Origin: Caldithrix sp.
GTDB lineage: Bacteria; Zhuqueibacterota; Zhuqueibacteria; Thermofontimicrobiales; Sulfurfontimicrobiaceae
Assembly (NCBI GenBank): GCA_020722815.1
Contig: DYKB01000042.1
Span: 1 to 59,343 of the forward strand
Reading direction: 5' to 3'
Length of the DNA: 59,343 nucleotides
In this document: positions 7,948 through 17,236 of the stretch, one piece after another
How the letters are laid out: each line of letters begins with the position of its first letter
Numbering within the stretch: the stretch's first letter is position 1
Made by a program: the position numbers and the translations under genes
Notes under the pieces: generated by a model
Database searches by the model: none
Told to the model about the DNA's origin: nothing
The model's input: the letters and a program-made list of their open reading frames with translations, nothing else

Positions 7948-10900
7948 TCATTTTAAAATCAATATCTTATGCGTTGGGAGATAAAAATCGTTTTGCTTGT
8001 TTGAAATTCGCATTCGGCAAAAATAGACACCATTAACCACAATTAGACCTTTTTCATCGGTACCATCCCATTTAAGCTGATAGGTACCTGGCTCCTGAAT
8101 TTCGTTTTTTAACTCACGGACTAATTGCCCCTGAAGGTTATAAATCGAAAAAGAAATTCGGGCAGTTTCTTTAATATCATAAACAATAATGGTTGAATTA
8201 TTGAAAGGATTTGGATAATTATTAATTATCCGGAAAGTTGCTGGCTTTAAATAGCCAATTTTTTCTTCAATCGCCGTATTTACAGGTTTACTAAAGACCT
8301 GAATTTCACCGAATTCACAACTATCCGGCTGCGAATCCACCGTCGTTATTAATCTGAGGAGCAAGTATCGGATTGGTGATGCACTTTTAATCGGAAAAAT
8401 AATCCAGTCATCAGTATCAAGTTGTTCGGAGATTATTGGTTGAAAATCTGTCGAATCGATTGCCCCCTGGATTTCAAATTTAGTAACTTTTCGACCAGGC
8501 GCACTCGTGGAGTAATAATTTGATCTTTTAAGGCGAATTTGTGTAATTTCTCTGATTTCATCATTTTTAAATGCGAACTTTGCCCAACCATTCATCAAAG
8601 TAGTAAGGACATTCCCCGCCGCGGTGATCACATTGTGATCAATGGCCTTTATCCAGCCTCGATCCGGCCGGGTGTCCCCCGCATTAATCAACAGAAGTTC
8701 AGTAGCATTTTCATCAATACAAATTAGCTGCGGGTAAACAACAGAATCGACACCTGCATTGCCGGCAGCTCGTAACGAAACCGTATAACAACCGGGTGTC
8801 CGATAGGTATGCACCAGTGGGTGTTCTGTTCCGCTCAAATTTATACTGAAGCCATCGCCAAAATTCCAACGAAATTGTAGAGAGTTGTCAGTTGTATAAT
8901 TTAAAAATTGAACCGGCGAATCCGGTTTTCCAAAAATTGGAAAAACATTCATCTGTGCCCGGACCGGATAATAAATAGTCACAACAGGAGATTGTTTTGT
9001 TTTCCCAGATTCAATACCATCATTTGGGGTAACAGCAAAATACCATTGCTCACCAGGCTGTGTTGCGGACGGAGGAATGGTGAATGAATTATTAAATTCT
9101 GGCTGTTCAATTCCATTTTTGTACCACTGGATTTGAGTCTGTTTTTCGGCATCGCCATCAGTATCGTGATAGCGATAGGCGGCATTCAGACTATCATCAT
9201 CGACCGGCCCCATCGGAGAAAGTGTTAACGGCTCACAATCGGGTGGATGATTGATACGCAAACGATTATCGAGAAGTGCCGGTTCGCTGTTATTTAATGC
9301 CAATAAATTCAGGTGAATCCGGCTGCTGTCACCCGGTTTACCAGTTATATCAAAATGTAGCTTAAACAAGACACCACTGCCTTCCAATACTGAAACAGTG
9401 GAAAATTGACCGAAAATTACCTTTCCAGGTGTTTTATCATTCTGATAATAATTTTGATCACCCCAGTCGGTCGTCAGGGTACCAATCCGGCTTATATGGG
9501 GATTTTTCATAACATATTGATCCCATTCAAGCTCTGCGGTATAAGACGTGATTCCCTGACCTGATAAATTTTCGGTAACGACGATGGGAACCACAACCGT
9601 CGTTTCGGTGCTCGCAACGACTATCTCCGGAATCCAGATATGATTGACGGTTTCAGTGGAATCAATCATTTTGGCCAAATTTAATTGATTCCGGGAATTT
9701 AATGGCTGCCAGTTGCCGTCAACATCGCCAAGGACCATTGCCGTAAAATTTTGATCAGCCAAATTTTCCAGAAGTGGTGCATAAAATCGCGCACCCGGAA
9801 AAAATCGCCAATTTCCTGTCTGATTTTTTAAATTTGAATTGAGTCCAACGACCTGATCGGCAATCGATTCAGCATCAGCCATCGTAACCTTCCCGCTACT
9901 GTCGACATCAGCCGCCATCAATTGCTCTGCCGTTGGATTGGAAAGCTTTTCGCTGGCTATCTGTGCCGCCAGCCAGGCATCATGCATCAAAATAGTCGTT
10001 CGGGTAATATCGCCGGTCTTACCGGGTGTAATAAACAAATTTGAATATGCTGTTAATTCCGGGAATTCGAACATACTATCGATAGTGACACTTTGTGCAC
10101 CAAGAATATTGGTTGGTAAATTCAATGTAACATCAGAAATTCCGCTGCTCGTTGCATAATAATCGATTTTGCCGGAGACGTTTTTTATTCCTCTCACCAA
10201 TACAAAATACATCAGATCGTCTTTTATCAAGGCACCATTTTGAAATAATGTAATTACCTGCTCAGAAAGAAAAGTGCCATTGCTTTCATATAAATCAAAA
10301 CATGTTACCCCCGGAATGCCATCGACCAGTAATTGACGGGATAATTTTGTATAGTCATTCTTGATCCATTCATTATCCCATAAACCCGATTGGCGGGGAT
10401 CACCCGCTAAAAGTACCCGGATATCATTGCAGCCGGCGGTGAATGAAATTGATAAATCCTTTTGAAGTGCATCGCGTTGACTCGTTCTTAACATGGCAAC
10501 GCCATACAAATCAGTCGGAATTTGTCCCAGCGAAAAAGTTTGATCGGTATAAATGCGTTTATCAGGTAATGCAACATCCCATTCATAGCTACCGGAGGCA
10601 CCTGTCACCTTTAAATCAATGCCAGCACAACAATGATAGAATTGATATTCACCACTTACATCAACCGAGGTTCGATTCTGCATATCAACGATTTGCGGAA
10701 TATTAATAACATATTTCGTCGCATAATTATGATATTTCGTCTTTAAATGGATTTTATTCTGTTGAACAGAAACACTATTAACAGTAATTGAAGGTGTAAT
10801 AATAAAATTACTGGTTTTATACGCGCGACTCATGTCGAGATATTTATCGAACGTCAAAATAAGCCGATCAGGATTCGTGCTTGAATTGGTATTAATATTA

Positions 10901-11688
10901 ATAAGGCGAGGGCCAGATGAATCAGGTTCGCCAACTTCCATTAGTAGCGCCACTAAAACAGAATCGCGAAACTCACGATTAGAAAAATGCAACTTGAAAT
11001 GCCCCCAGTGCTCACCATTATCTTTATTCAAGCGATCAACGGTGATATCAATGGTGGTACTTTGGCCAGGATTCAGTGTGCCCCGCCGCGGTGATTCTGG
11101 CGAAATCTGCCACCAATCATCCTGAAAATTAATTTTCAGTTCCCAATTAAAGCTTGTTGTGGCATGTTTATTAACAACGCGAAGTGATTGACTGCAAACC
11201 GGCGTACTCCTGTCATCCGCAAAAGGAATGAGTGTTGGCTTATTGGGTTCATATAAAATGCCATCCGGCACTACCGGCTCTTCCCCGCCAACTTTCATGA
11301 TGAAGTTAACCTCTTCGGTTCGACTATAGCCCGGCCCTGTCGCTCTGACTTTAAATTTACCCGGATATTCCCCGTCTTCTTTACCCGTTCGATCAATACA
11401 GATAAATACGCGTTCAGACTCACCCGGATCTAAAGTACCACTTCGTGGCGAACCATTCTCAATTTCCCACCAATCTTCCTGCTGTTCAATTATTATCGTC
11501 CATTGCAGCGTAATGGTTGAATGATCATTTTGTATTTTAACATAACGTCTCCAGTTAACTAATTCTGAACCCTCAACGAAGGTCAATTCGGTGGGTCAAA
11601 CATATAAACCAGAACCTTTTTGTGCCAGTGCCGATAGCTGAATGACTCCCATGAATAAAATTAATAACAGAATGAAATTTCTTTTCAT
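7948..11688 (-). pseudogene. Giant modular T9SS surface protein interrupted by an in-frame TGA
   Basis: From the ATG at 11688 (AGGAAG site seven bases before) the frame encodes a signal peptide (MKRNFILLLILFMGVIQLSALA), then at codon 31 a TGA (11596-11598), then continues in the same frame for about 1215 further codons. Visible modules: two BACON/Ig-like repeats with matching 'DDWWQISPESPRRGTLNPG' cores, a Big-like domain, a dockerin-like segment (DVDSSGKVTMADAE), a cohesin-like domain, a PKD domain (FRWNFGDGF), a discoidin-like domain, and a type A T9SS tail (NNYPNPFNNSTIIVYD). It can be called from TTG at 11586, but that form has no export signal. It is therefore broken, misassembled or recoded. 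All else in the frame is intact. Confidence 0.8.
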
Positions 11689-12070
11689 ATATTTCTTCCT
11701 TGATATTTACATGCTATTATCTCGCTATAACCGATTTTTTATATTTTTACAAAGAATGTACCATATTGATTTATTTTGACGCTCTCAGTTGAGAAAATTA
11801 AGAGAAAGTCCGTCTTTGTATAGAAAATAAATGGACCTTCCACGATGGATTAAATATCTGATTGAAGATGATTTGAACAAGCCGATTATCCGGTATTTAC
11901 AGAATTCAACGAGGATTAAAGTTCACTTCTGAGGATTGTCAAAGTTCGAATTCAAATATTATTATAAAATTGATTCATCATGAACTCGGGCTTTCTCATC
12001 ATGAGACAATTAAATTTACCATTTAAATTTATTAAACCAAATTCTAGTAACAAATTTGTAACTATTTTCA
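11689..12070. other. Intergenic region with a 33-codon orphan frame
   Basis: Upstream region of the giant surface gene. A short plus-strand frame at 11831-11932 (start MDLPRWIKYLIEDD) has protein-like composition and could be a remnant of a longer gene. It has no convincing ribosome site and I do not recognise it. Nothing else is supported here. Confidence 0.35.
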
Positions 12071-12886
12071 TCACAACGCCATGATAAAAACCCGTACCCC
12101 CACGAAACCAAGTGCGATGGCTAGACCCTGAATAATCCATTTTCCACGTACGCGACTGGAGAGCAACGCCCCAAGCTGTGCCCCAATTAATACACCGATG
12201 GCCAGCGCAATTGTTCGGCGGATACCATGCGAAAAAGAACCGCTTAAAATATGAACAATGGTACCTGTTAACGCCATGATCGCCAGTACCAGATGAGAAG
12301 TTGCGGTCGCGATGTGGATTGGAAAATTTAAAAGATGCGCCAGAATCGGCACATGAATAATTCCGCCGCCAATTCCTAAAAGACTGGACAGATAACCGAT
12401 GATACAGCTTAATCCAAGGCCAATTTTTGAATTGTAGATGTAAGAATAGGTTGTCCCTTCGCTATCAACCAAACTTCTCTTAATATCATGCTTACGAATA
12501 ACACTTTGTTTTCGTTTCACATTTCCGGTATAGAGAAGTAGGAAAATAGAGGCAGCTATCAAAAGAATTCCAAGGGTTCCATCGAAGAAACGGCGGGGGA
12601 TATGGGTGGTACTAAAGGCGCCTAAGATAGCACCAGGAATGGTTGCCACCGCAAAGAGCAGACCTGATTTATAATCAATTCGCTTCATTCGGGCATAGGC
12701 CCAGGAGCCTGAGAGCGCATTGAAAAAAACCACAGCCAGTGAAATGCTGGTAATTATCTCCGGACTCTCCTCGGGATAAAGAAGTAATAATGCCGGCACC
12801 AGAACGAAACCACCCCCCGCTCCGATTAACGTTCCGTACGCGCCAATAATAAATCCAAGCGGAATAAGCCATAAATAGTGTATCAT
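12071..12886 (-). CDS. TSUP (TauE/SafE) family membrane exporter
   Basis: About eight hydrophobic segments arranged as two inverted halves, each led by the family's signature Gly-rich first helix (GAYGTLIGAGGGFVLVPAL at residues about 17-35; LSSLLGIGGGIIHVPIL in the second half). Known members move sulfite, sulfonates, sulfoacetate or other small anions across the inner membrane; the substrate here cannot be told from sequence. A soluble loop (residues about 120-150, KRKQSVIRKHDIKRS) separates the halves. The length of 271 residues is usual. It is a single-gene unit with no sulfur-metabolism neighbours, so context does not help. Confidence 0.88.
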   Translation of the reverse strand: MIHYLWLIPLGFIIGAYGTLIGAGGGFVLVPALLLLYPEESPEIITSISLAVVFFNALSGSWAYARMKRIDYKSGLLFAVATIPGAILGAFSTTHIPRRFFDGTLGILLIAASIFLLLYTGNVKRKQSVIRKHDIKRSLVDSEGTTYSYIYNSKIGLGLSCIIGYLSSLLGIGGGIIHVPILAHLLNFPIHIATATSHLVLAIMALTGTIVHILSGSFSHGIRRTIALAIGVLIGAQLGALLSSRVRGKWIIQGLAIALGFVGVRVFIMAL

Positions 12887-13553
12887 TGAATTGATATCCT
12901 CTGATTTCCCTTTAATAATTTCGGATACAATATATAAATATTTTGGGAATAAGCAACAGTTCTTTTAAATTTCAGAAAAAAGATTATATCAACTTTAATC
13001 ATCTATATTATGAACTTTATTGTAAGGTTAATATATCTGAATTGTCGAACCTATTAACAAGAGTAATTACCATGCCCAAAACTGCAAAAATCCAGCTTCC
13101 ATCGACCCTGAAATTAAAATAAAGCCCAGGAAATTTTAAATAGTGTTTGTCCGCAAACGCATCCGGTACTGTCATTGCGAGGAGCGTTTTGTGCGACGAA
13201 GCAATCTCCGCTGTTTAACGATGGGATTGCGAGCCTAAAAAACAGGCTGCGGCAAAAAACGCCTCGCAATGACAGGTCGTGGTATTTTCGGACCGACTCT
13301 AAATAAGCTACCTATTTGGATGCCCGAAGTGATTTCACTTTATTTTACACAAATCACCCTTTAAAAAGGGATTCCATTTGAAGTAAAAATTCAGAATAAA
13401 CTGACAATTGAAACAATAAAAATCAGAACAGCAAGAAAAATTACATAAGGTCATCGTGTTAACGAACTATTTAAGGAACCTGAAAATTGGTAATACACCA
13501 TTTGACTCAATTTAAAAGTGACAAAAAACGAATCAAACATCAAAGTAAACCCA
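12887..13553. other. Long intergenic region carrying a family A element
   Basis: Between the TSUP gene and endonuclease V there is no supported gene. The only structured part is the family A palindromic element at 13143-13297. Short frames on both sides of it (for example near 13071) have no recognisable content. Confidence 0.5.
13143..13297. mobile_element. Family A MITE-like element, copy 1
   Basis: About 155 bases with long inner inverted repeats (CTGTCATTGCGAGG ... CCTCGCAATGACAG) and weaker outer ends (GTGTTTGTCCG ... CGGACCGAC). It is flanked by TTTAAATA on the left (13135-13142) and TCTAAATA on the right (13298-13305), a near-identical 8-bp direct repeat that looks like a target duplication. 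It has no coding capacity, so it would need a transposase supplied in trans. Related copies are at 15925-16063 and 51030-51150. Confidence 0.75.
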
Positions 13554-14243
13554 TCATAAATTTCCATTAGCTATTTTGGCATCCGCCGCCATTCGATGAG
13601 CCACTCGTGTTGTTTCGGGAAGGCGATATTTTGTAACGCACCGCATCACAATTTCAATAGCCGTTTCCAGATCGATACGATGCCCCACCGAGATATATAA
13701 TGGTTTAACCGCATTTCGAGTGCAGAGAACCACACCAATGGTTTCATTTTTATCGACTAACGGCACCCATTCACCTTTTTGTGTCAGTAATTCCCTGTAT
13801 GTTCCAATAAGTCGGCTTTTCGCGGCGCCAATGGTACACATATCTGTCAGCACGCCCAGATGCGATGCAATTCCCAGCCGGCGCGGATGGGCAATCCCTT
13901 GTCCGTCACAAATAATGACATCCGGAATCATGGTGATTTTTTCCAGCGCATCGAGAATGACCGGAAGCTCGCGAAAAGAAAGTAATCCAGGGATGTATGG
14001 GAATTCAACAGGACGAGTCGCCACTGCCTGGTCACAAAGTTGCAAATCAGGCATCTTCAAGATAGCTATCGCGGCTGTTGCCTGTCCTTTATAAAAGCCA
14101 ACATCCACACCAGCGACATAATTGAGATTTGACACCTTTCCACTGGTGATGACTCTGACGCGTAAATTTTGCTGGATTTGAATGGCTTGTTGGGGTGTGA
14201 CAGTAAATGAATGGATGTGAATGGGATTGATGATCATTTTCAT
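13554..14243 (-). CDS. nfi: Endonuclease V (deoxyinosine 3' endonuclease)
   Basis: DNA repair nuclease that cuts the second phosphodiester 3' of deoxyinosine in deaminated DNA. The conserved blocks are in order: first metal-binding Asp in YVAGVDVGF, the wedge PYIPGLLSFRELP with its metal-binding Glu, ICDGQG with the catalytic Asp, the AHPRRLGIASHLG block, and the C-terminal YISVGHRIDLETA motif. The first in-frame ATG at 14285 would add an unlikely hydrophobic stretch. ATG 14243 or 14237 gives the normal family N-terminus, so I use 14243. The length of about 229 residues is usual. No neighbouring gene is obviously linked to it. Confidence 0.92.
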   Translation of the reverse strand: MKMIINPIHIHSFTVTPQQAIQIQQNLRVRVITSGKVSNLNYVAGVDVGFYKGQATAAIAILKMPDLQLCDQAVATRPVEFPYIPGLLSFRELPVILDALEKITMIPDVIICDGQGIAHPRRLGIASHLGVLTDMCTIGAAKSRLIGTYRELLTQKGEWVPLVDKNETIGVVLCTRNAVKPLYISVGHRIDLETAIEIVMRCVTKYRLPETTRVAHRMAADAKIANGNL

Positions 14244-14356
14244 GTTATTGGATATAGGAAAAATTACAAGCAAATTAATAATCAATCATGAAAATCGGGA
14301 TAAATAATAAGGAAGTTGCTTAGATTCTAACGTTTATTAGCATCTTCCTTAATTTG

Positions 14357-14775
14357 CTACAACCAGGTATGATAATAATGATATAGGAATTCTTCCGGGC
14401 TAAGCACCTTAAATGTTGCGCCAGACAAATCTGATAAAAAGTGCCGATTGTCCGAGATAAGATATTTCGCTCCTTGCCATTCGACAAATGCCCCGATAAA
14501 AGCATCCGCTTTTTCAGGCAAGCCAAGATTTATATATTTTTGAGAACTACCTCAAACGGTACTGGTTCATCTACAATTTTAACTTGAGGCGTCTTATTAA
14601 GTAAAGTAAATAGTGCCCTCGTTTGTGCTTCTGTCAAATTCCGTGTAACTTCTTTAATAATAAGTCTCGGAATAACCACCTCTAAAACTGGTAACAATGA
14701 CATAATGGTTTCCGAAGCTGGATCAGTACCACCAATTCCGAAAATGAATTGATTGCTGTCAATACAGATTTGCAT
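14357..14775 (-). pseudogene. PIN-domain toxin broken by a one-base frameshift
   Basis: The 5' frame gives a normal PIN-domain start (MQICIDSNQFIFGI with its first acidic residue; PRLIIKEVTRNLTEAQTRAL) but stops after 81 codons. Reading resumes one frame over with the expected second half (NLGLPEKADAFIGAFVEW, YLISDNRHFLSDLSG, EEFLYHYYHTWL) and ends at TAG 14357-14359. The break is at a run of five A on the coding strand (14537-14541); one more A would restore the frame. It is either a true inactivating deletion or a homopolymer sequencing error. It overlaps its antitoxin gene by 17 bases. Confidence 0.85.
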
Positions 14776-15049
14776 AGTCCGACTCGAATATTTGACGGCG
14801 TTGCGCTCGCAAATTGGCGATAATTTCCTCTTTCGTCTGACCTATTTTAAAGCCGCCCGATGCATGAACTTGTTGCTGCAATTTACGAAATTCTTGCCAC
14901 CAGGTTTCATGCCGAACTTCAGCCAAATAACGTTGAACCGCATGTGAAATCAAATCCATCAAGTTAGGAAATGAAAGCTCTTTTTGGGCTTGCGTCATTT
15001 CATTATACATGACATCAGAAACCTTCCAAACTATTTCTTTTGATTCCAT
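14759..15049 (-). CDS. Antitoxin partner of the PIN toxin
   Basis: A 96-residue, mostly helical, charged protein directly upstream of and overlapping the PIN gene, the usual antitoxin-then-toxin order. The N-terminus (KVSDVMYNEMTQAQ; FPNLMDLISHAVQRYLAE) resembles a short DNA-binding helix bundle of the ribbon-helix-helix type. The C-terminal half (TKEEIIANLRAQRRQIFESDY) would be the toxin-wrapping tail. TTGAGGT precedes the ATG. The family assignment rests on position and composition. Its toxin is frameshifted, so it may now be an orphan. Confidence 0.7.
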   Translation of the reverse strand: MESKEIVWKVSDVMYNEMTQAQKELSFPNLMDLISHAVQRYLAEVRHETWWQEFRKLQQQVHASGGFKIGQTKEEIIANLRAQRRQIFESDYANLY

Positions 15050-15059
15050 TTTTACCTCA

Positions 15060-15437
15060 AATTTTGTTTATGTTTTTAGACATTACTTTCTTTAACAGGA
15101 TTCAGACAACTCTTTGGGGATCGACATAACAGCCGATCCTGATCTGATAAACAGATACCAGTTTTCGTAACCGATCACAGGGAATAGTATCAAATTTGTT
15201 GTGTCTCCGGTTTTACTGATTACTCAGGTTAATAAGGTTTTTAATCAACCAGGCCGCGAGATCAAACCCAATAGACCTTATTGACCTTAGTAACAATTCG
15301 AGGGTCCCTGCAATTTAACCTTATGACCTTATTTTTTCATTTGATTATCATCACCAATAAGGGAATAAGGTTGGTGGTGTCCCGGGTTTGGCGGATTACT
15401 AAGGTTAATAAGGTGTTACCTCAACCAACCGGATGGG
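15060..15437. repeat. Cluster of direct and inverted repeats
   Basis: Two diverged direct copies share 'GATTACT(C/A)AGGTTAATAAGGT' (about 15215-15240 and 15392-15415). A third, inverted copy lies between them (about 15276-15290, ACCTTATTGACCTTAGTAA). No gene is supported. The block sits next to the dispersed repeat at 15587-15642, and together they look like the wreck of a mobile or recombination-prone sequence. Confidence 0.55.
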
Positions 15438-15653
15438 TCAAATCCAGCAAACGTTATCTTTCTCAATTTTTTTCAGCGACAATGTCGGATGACAACATTC
15501 AATAAAGTGTTCACCCTTTTCAGCAAAGCTGATCTTTTTATGAGGCGCAGTCTGCTTGAGGATATTCTGGCAGACTTTATCCACCTCTGCCTTGGACACA
15601 AAAAATGAAAATTGTTTGCTTTCACCCTGTGATTGGTTACCAGTTTTCCTCAA
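15438..15653 (-). pseudogene. Fragment of a repeated unknown gene
   Basis: A 71-codon frame with protein-like composition (core ESKQFSFFVSKAEVDKVC; later FAEKGEHFIECCHP). Its first third is repeated at the left edge of the window (1-56), where the frame is conserved with codon-level substitutions (Gln to Arg and Pro). That suggests both were once coding. There is no good ribosome site before the ATG and no recognisable domain, so I call it a fragment. Confidence 0.45.
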
Positions 15654-15742
15654 TAAAAATAATATTATTAAGCTGTTAAATCAGATTATGTTCAAGGGAT
15701 TAGTCGTTGAATATATCTTCAAAATTAAATTTGTAAATAAAA

Positions 15743-16187
15743 TTATATAGAATTATTTGCCACTCCAGGTATTGCTTCTGAATTTGATGCCGCAATATAT
15801 AATAAAACCCGTGCAGGTCCTTCAGATTTGCGTCTCCCTTGTTCCCAATTTCTTAAAGTGGAGACACTAATTCCAGGTAAATTAGCAAATTTTTCCTGAG
15901 ATAATCCATATTTTTTTCTAATTAGTGTTTGTCCGCAAACGCACCCGGTTCTGTCATTGCGAGGAGCGTTTTTTTGCGACGAAACAATCTCAGTCATTAT
16001 ACAAGGGGATTGCTTCGGCAAAAAACGCCTCGCAATGACAGGACTTGGTATTTTTGGACGGACTCTAATTAATCGTACATCCAGTTGATCAAATTCAAAA
16101 AGACAACTGGGATGCAGCTCTCCCCCGGATGATTGCACCACCTGGTTTTATACTATCGATTAGCTCATTAAACAAGTTTTCTTTCAT
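15743..16187 (-). pseudogene. XRE-family (NadS/HigA-like) antitoxin, frameshifted and carrying a family A insertion
   Basis: The original gene can be rebuilt. It starts at ATG 16187 (MKENLFNELIDSIKPGGAII) and suffers a one-base gain in a run of five C on the plus strand (16122-16126). It then reads ELHPSCLFEFDQLDVRLI, is split by a 139-base family A element plus an 8-base target duplication, and resumes RKKYGLSQEKFANLPGIS. The helix-turn-helix follows (SVSTLRNWEQGRRKSEG) and it ends at 15743. This matches the ~95-residue antitoxins that sit next to RelE-type toxins. No toxin gene is visible beside it. The insertion adds exactly 49 sense codons, so the downstream frame stays open. Confidence 0.85.
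15925..16063. mobile_element. Family A MITE-like element, copy 2 (inside an antitoxin gene)
   Basis: The same inner inverted repeats as copy 1 (CTGTCATTGCGAGG ... CCTCGCAATGACAG). It is flanked by a perfect 8-bp direct repeat TCTAATTA (15917-15924 and 16064-16071). Removing the element and one TCTAATTA restores the antitoxin's coding continuity (RLI then RKKYG), which is direct evidence of insertion and fixes the ends. Confidence 0.88.
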
Positions 16188-16302
16188 TTAAATCGCTGTT
16201 CGGAAATTTTTTTTATTTTAGTAGCGAACCTATTTATATTTGCGATACACACCAAATCCTATCTTAAGATACGCCAATGAAATATAAAAATCAACAGAAA
16301 AT

Positions 16303-16448
16303 TTAAAACATTAAATTAACAGATCCTTTTAGTGTAGAACAAGTCATAATTGAGCCATCGAGGTTAACAGGAGGAATACCAGCAGCGGGATAAATCCTTA
16401 AATTAATCCAATTTGGAAGTGCTGAACTTTCAGCATTCTCATGACAGC
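16303..16448 (-). pseudogene. Possible coding remnant downstream of vapC
   Basis: A frame of about 47 codons with protein-like content (ALPNWINLRIYPAAGIPPV; SIMTCSTLKGS) runs to a TAA at 16303-16305 but has no start codon. It may be the tail of a lost gene. Nothing else is seen between 16188 and 16448. Confidence 0.3.
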
Positions 16449-16835
16449 TTACCAAATCCTTTTTATTGGGTAAGAATCAAACATACTATCCGAACTAATT
16501 ATTGGAATATTTTCATAAATTGACTGGCAAATTAATAAACGATCGAAAGGGTCACCATGATGGTATGGAAGTTTTTCCAATAAAAAAATGTGCGGTAATT
16601 CAATGTTTAATAAGGTGATATCATTCCCGCTAATGTGATTTTGAACAAATTCATTTATAGGTTCTCCAATCGATAATTTTTTTAAACTGATTTTAATAGA
16701 CATTTCCCACAAACCTGCCATGCTAAAATAAATTGTATTACCGGAGTTTAGATATAATTCCTTCGCCGCTTCACTCACTTGAGGACTATTTGTTAAAATC
16801 CATAACAAAGCATGTGTATCCAAAATATATTTCAT
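16449..16835 (-). CDS. vapC: VapC-like PIN-domain toxin
   Basis: A 128-residue PIN ribonuclease. The acidic active-site positions are in place: Asp in YILDTHALLW, Glu in LWEMSIKISLKKL, Asp pair in HHGDPFDRLLICQS and the final Asp in IISSDSMFDSY. Proteins of this subgroup arrest translation by cutting tRNA or rRNA when not bound by the partner. The start overlaps the stop of the upstream antitoxin by four bases, the classic coupled arrangement. The frame is intact and full length, unlike several other toxin-antitoxin loci in this window, so this module is probably active. Confidence 0.9.
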   Translation of the reverse strand: MKYILDTHALLWILTNSPQVSEAAKELYLNSGNTIYFSMAGLWEMSIKISLKKLSIGEPINEFVQNHISGNDITLLNIELPHIFLLEKLPYHHGDPFDRLLICQSIYENIPIISSDSMFDSYPIKRIW

Positions 16836-17059
16836 GGCATATATTCCTTAAAACCATCTATTGGTTCATCAAAATTATCCGAAATGATGATTTTCCCAAG
16901 AGCTGATCCGAATCGACGTTCAGGAGTATGATGATTAAAGGGAACTAATTTTACGATTGGCCGATTCCCTTTTGCAATAATAACTTCCTCACCATCGATA
17001 ACTTTTTGAATCAATTTCGACAAATTTGTTTTTGCCTGATGCACATTTACCTGTAACAT
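16832..17059 (-). CDS. vapB: Phd/YefM-family antitoxin
   Basis: A 75-residue Phd/YefM-type antitoxin. The N-terminal DNA-binding module is clear (VNVHQAKTNLSKLIQKV, then GEEVIIAKGNRPIVKLVP) and the C-terminal tail (GKIIISDNFDEPIDGFKEY) would block the PIN toxin. It is the first gene of the two-gene operon and presumably represses it. It starts with ATG at 17059. It overlaps vapC by four bases. Confidence 0.9.
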   Translation of the reverse strand: MLQVNVHQAKTNLSKLIQKVIDGEEVIIAKGNRPIVKLVPFNHHTPERRFGSALGKIIISDNFDEPIDGFKEYMP

Positions 17060-17168
17060 TTTATCTCCCGTATTTATTTAGCTAACCGTATTAGCTAATA
17101 TAATAATTTATTTTAAAATGTCAAGGCATTTTTATTGATCAAGGTCATCGGTAGGAAATTTTTTTCAG

Positions 17169-17205
17169 GCAGACCTTCAAGGTTTTGAAAACCGTGAAGG
17201 TCTGC
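17169..17205. repeat. Strong hairpin between vapBC and a T9SS remnant
   Basis: GCAGACCTTCA pairs with TGAAGGTCTGC, with GGTTTT/AAAACC extending the stem inward, giving about 17 base pairs and a tiny loop. It could terminate transcription of the minus-strand vapBC promoter region or be a dispersed palindrome. There is no clear T-run on either strand. Confidence 0.5.
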
Positions 17206-17236
17206 TGCCCAAAATTTATCGAACAAATACAATTTA

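Noticed and set aside
11596..11598. TGA as a selenocysteine codon
   Set aside because: The site lies in a linker just after a signal peptide, with no redox motif and no obvious downstream SECIS hairpin.
15060..15437. A CRISPR-like array
   Set aside because: There are only two direct copies and one inverted copy, diverged, with no regular spacers and no cas genes.
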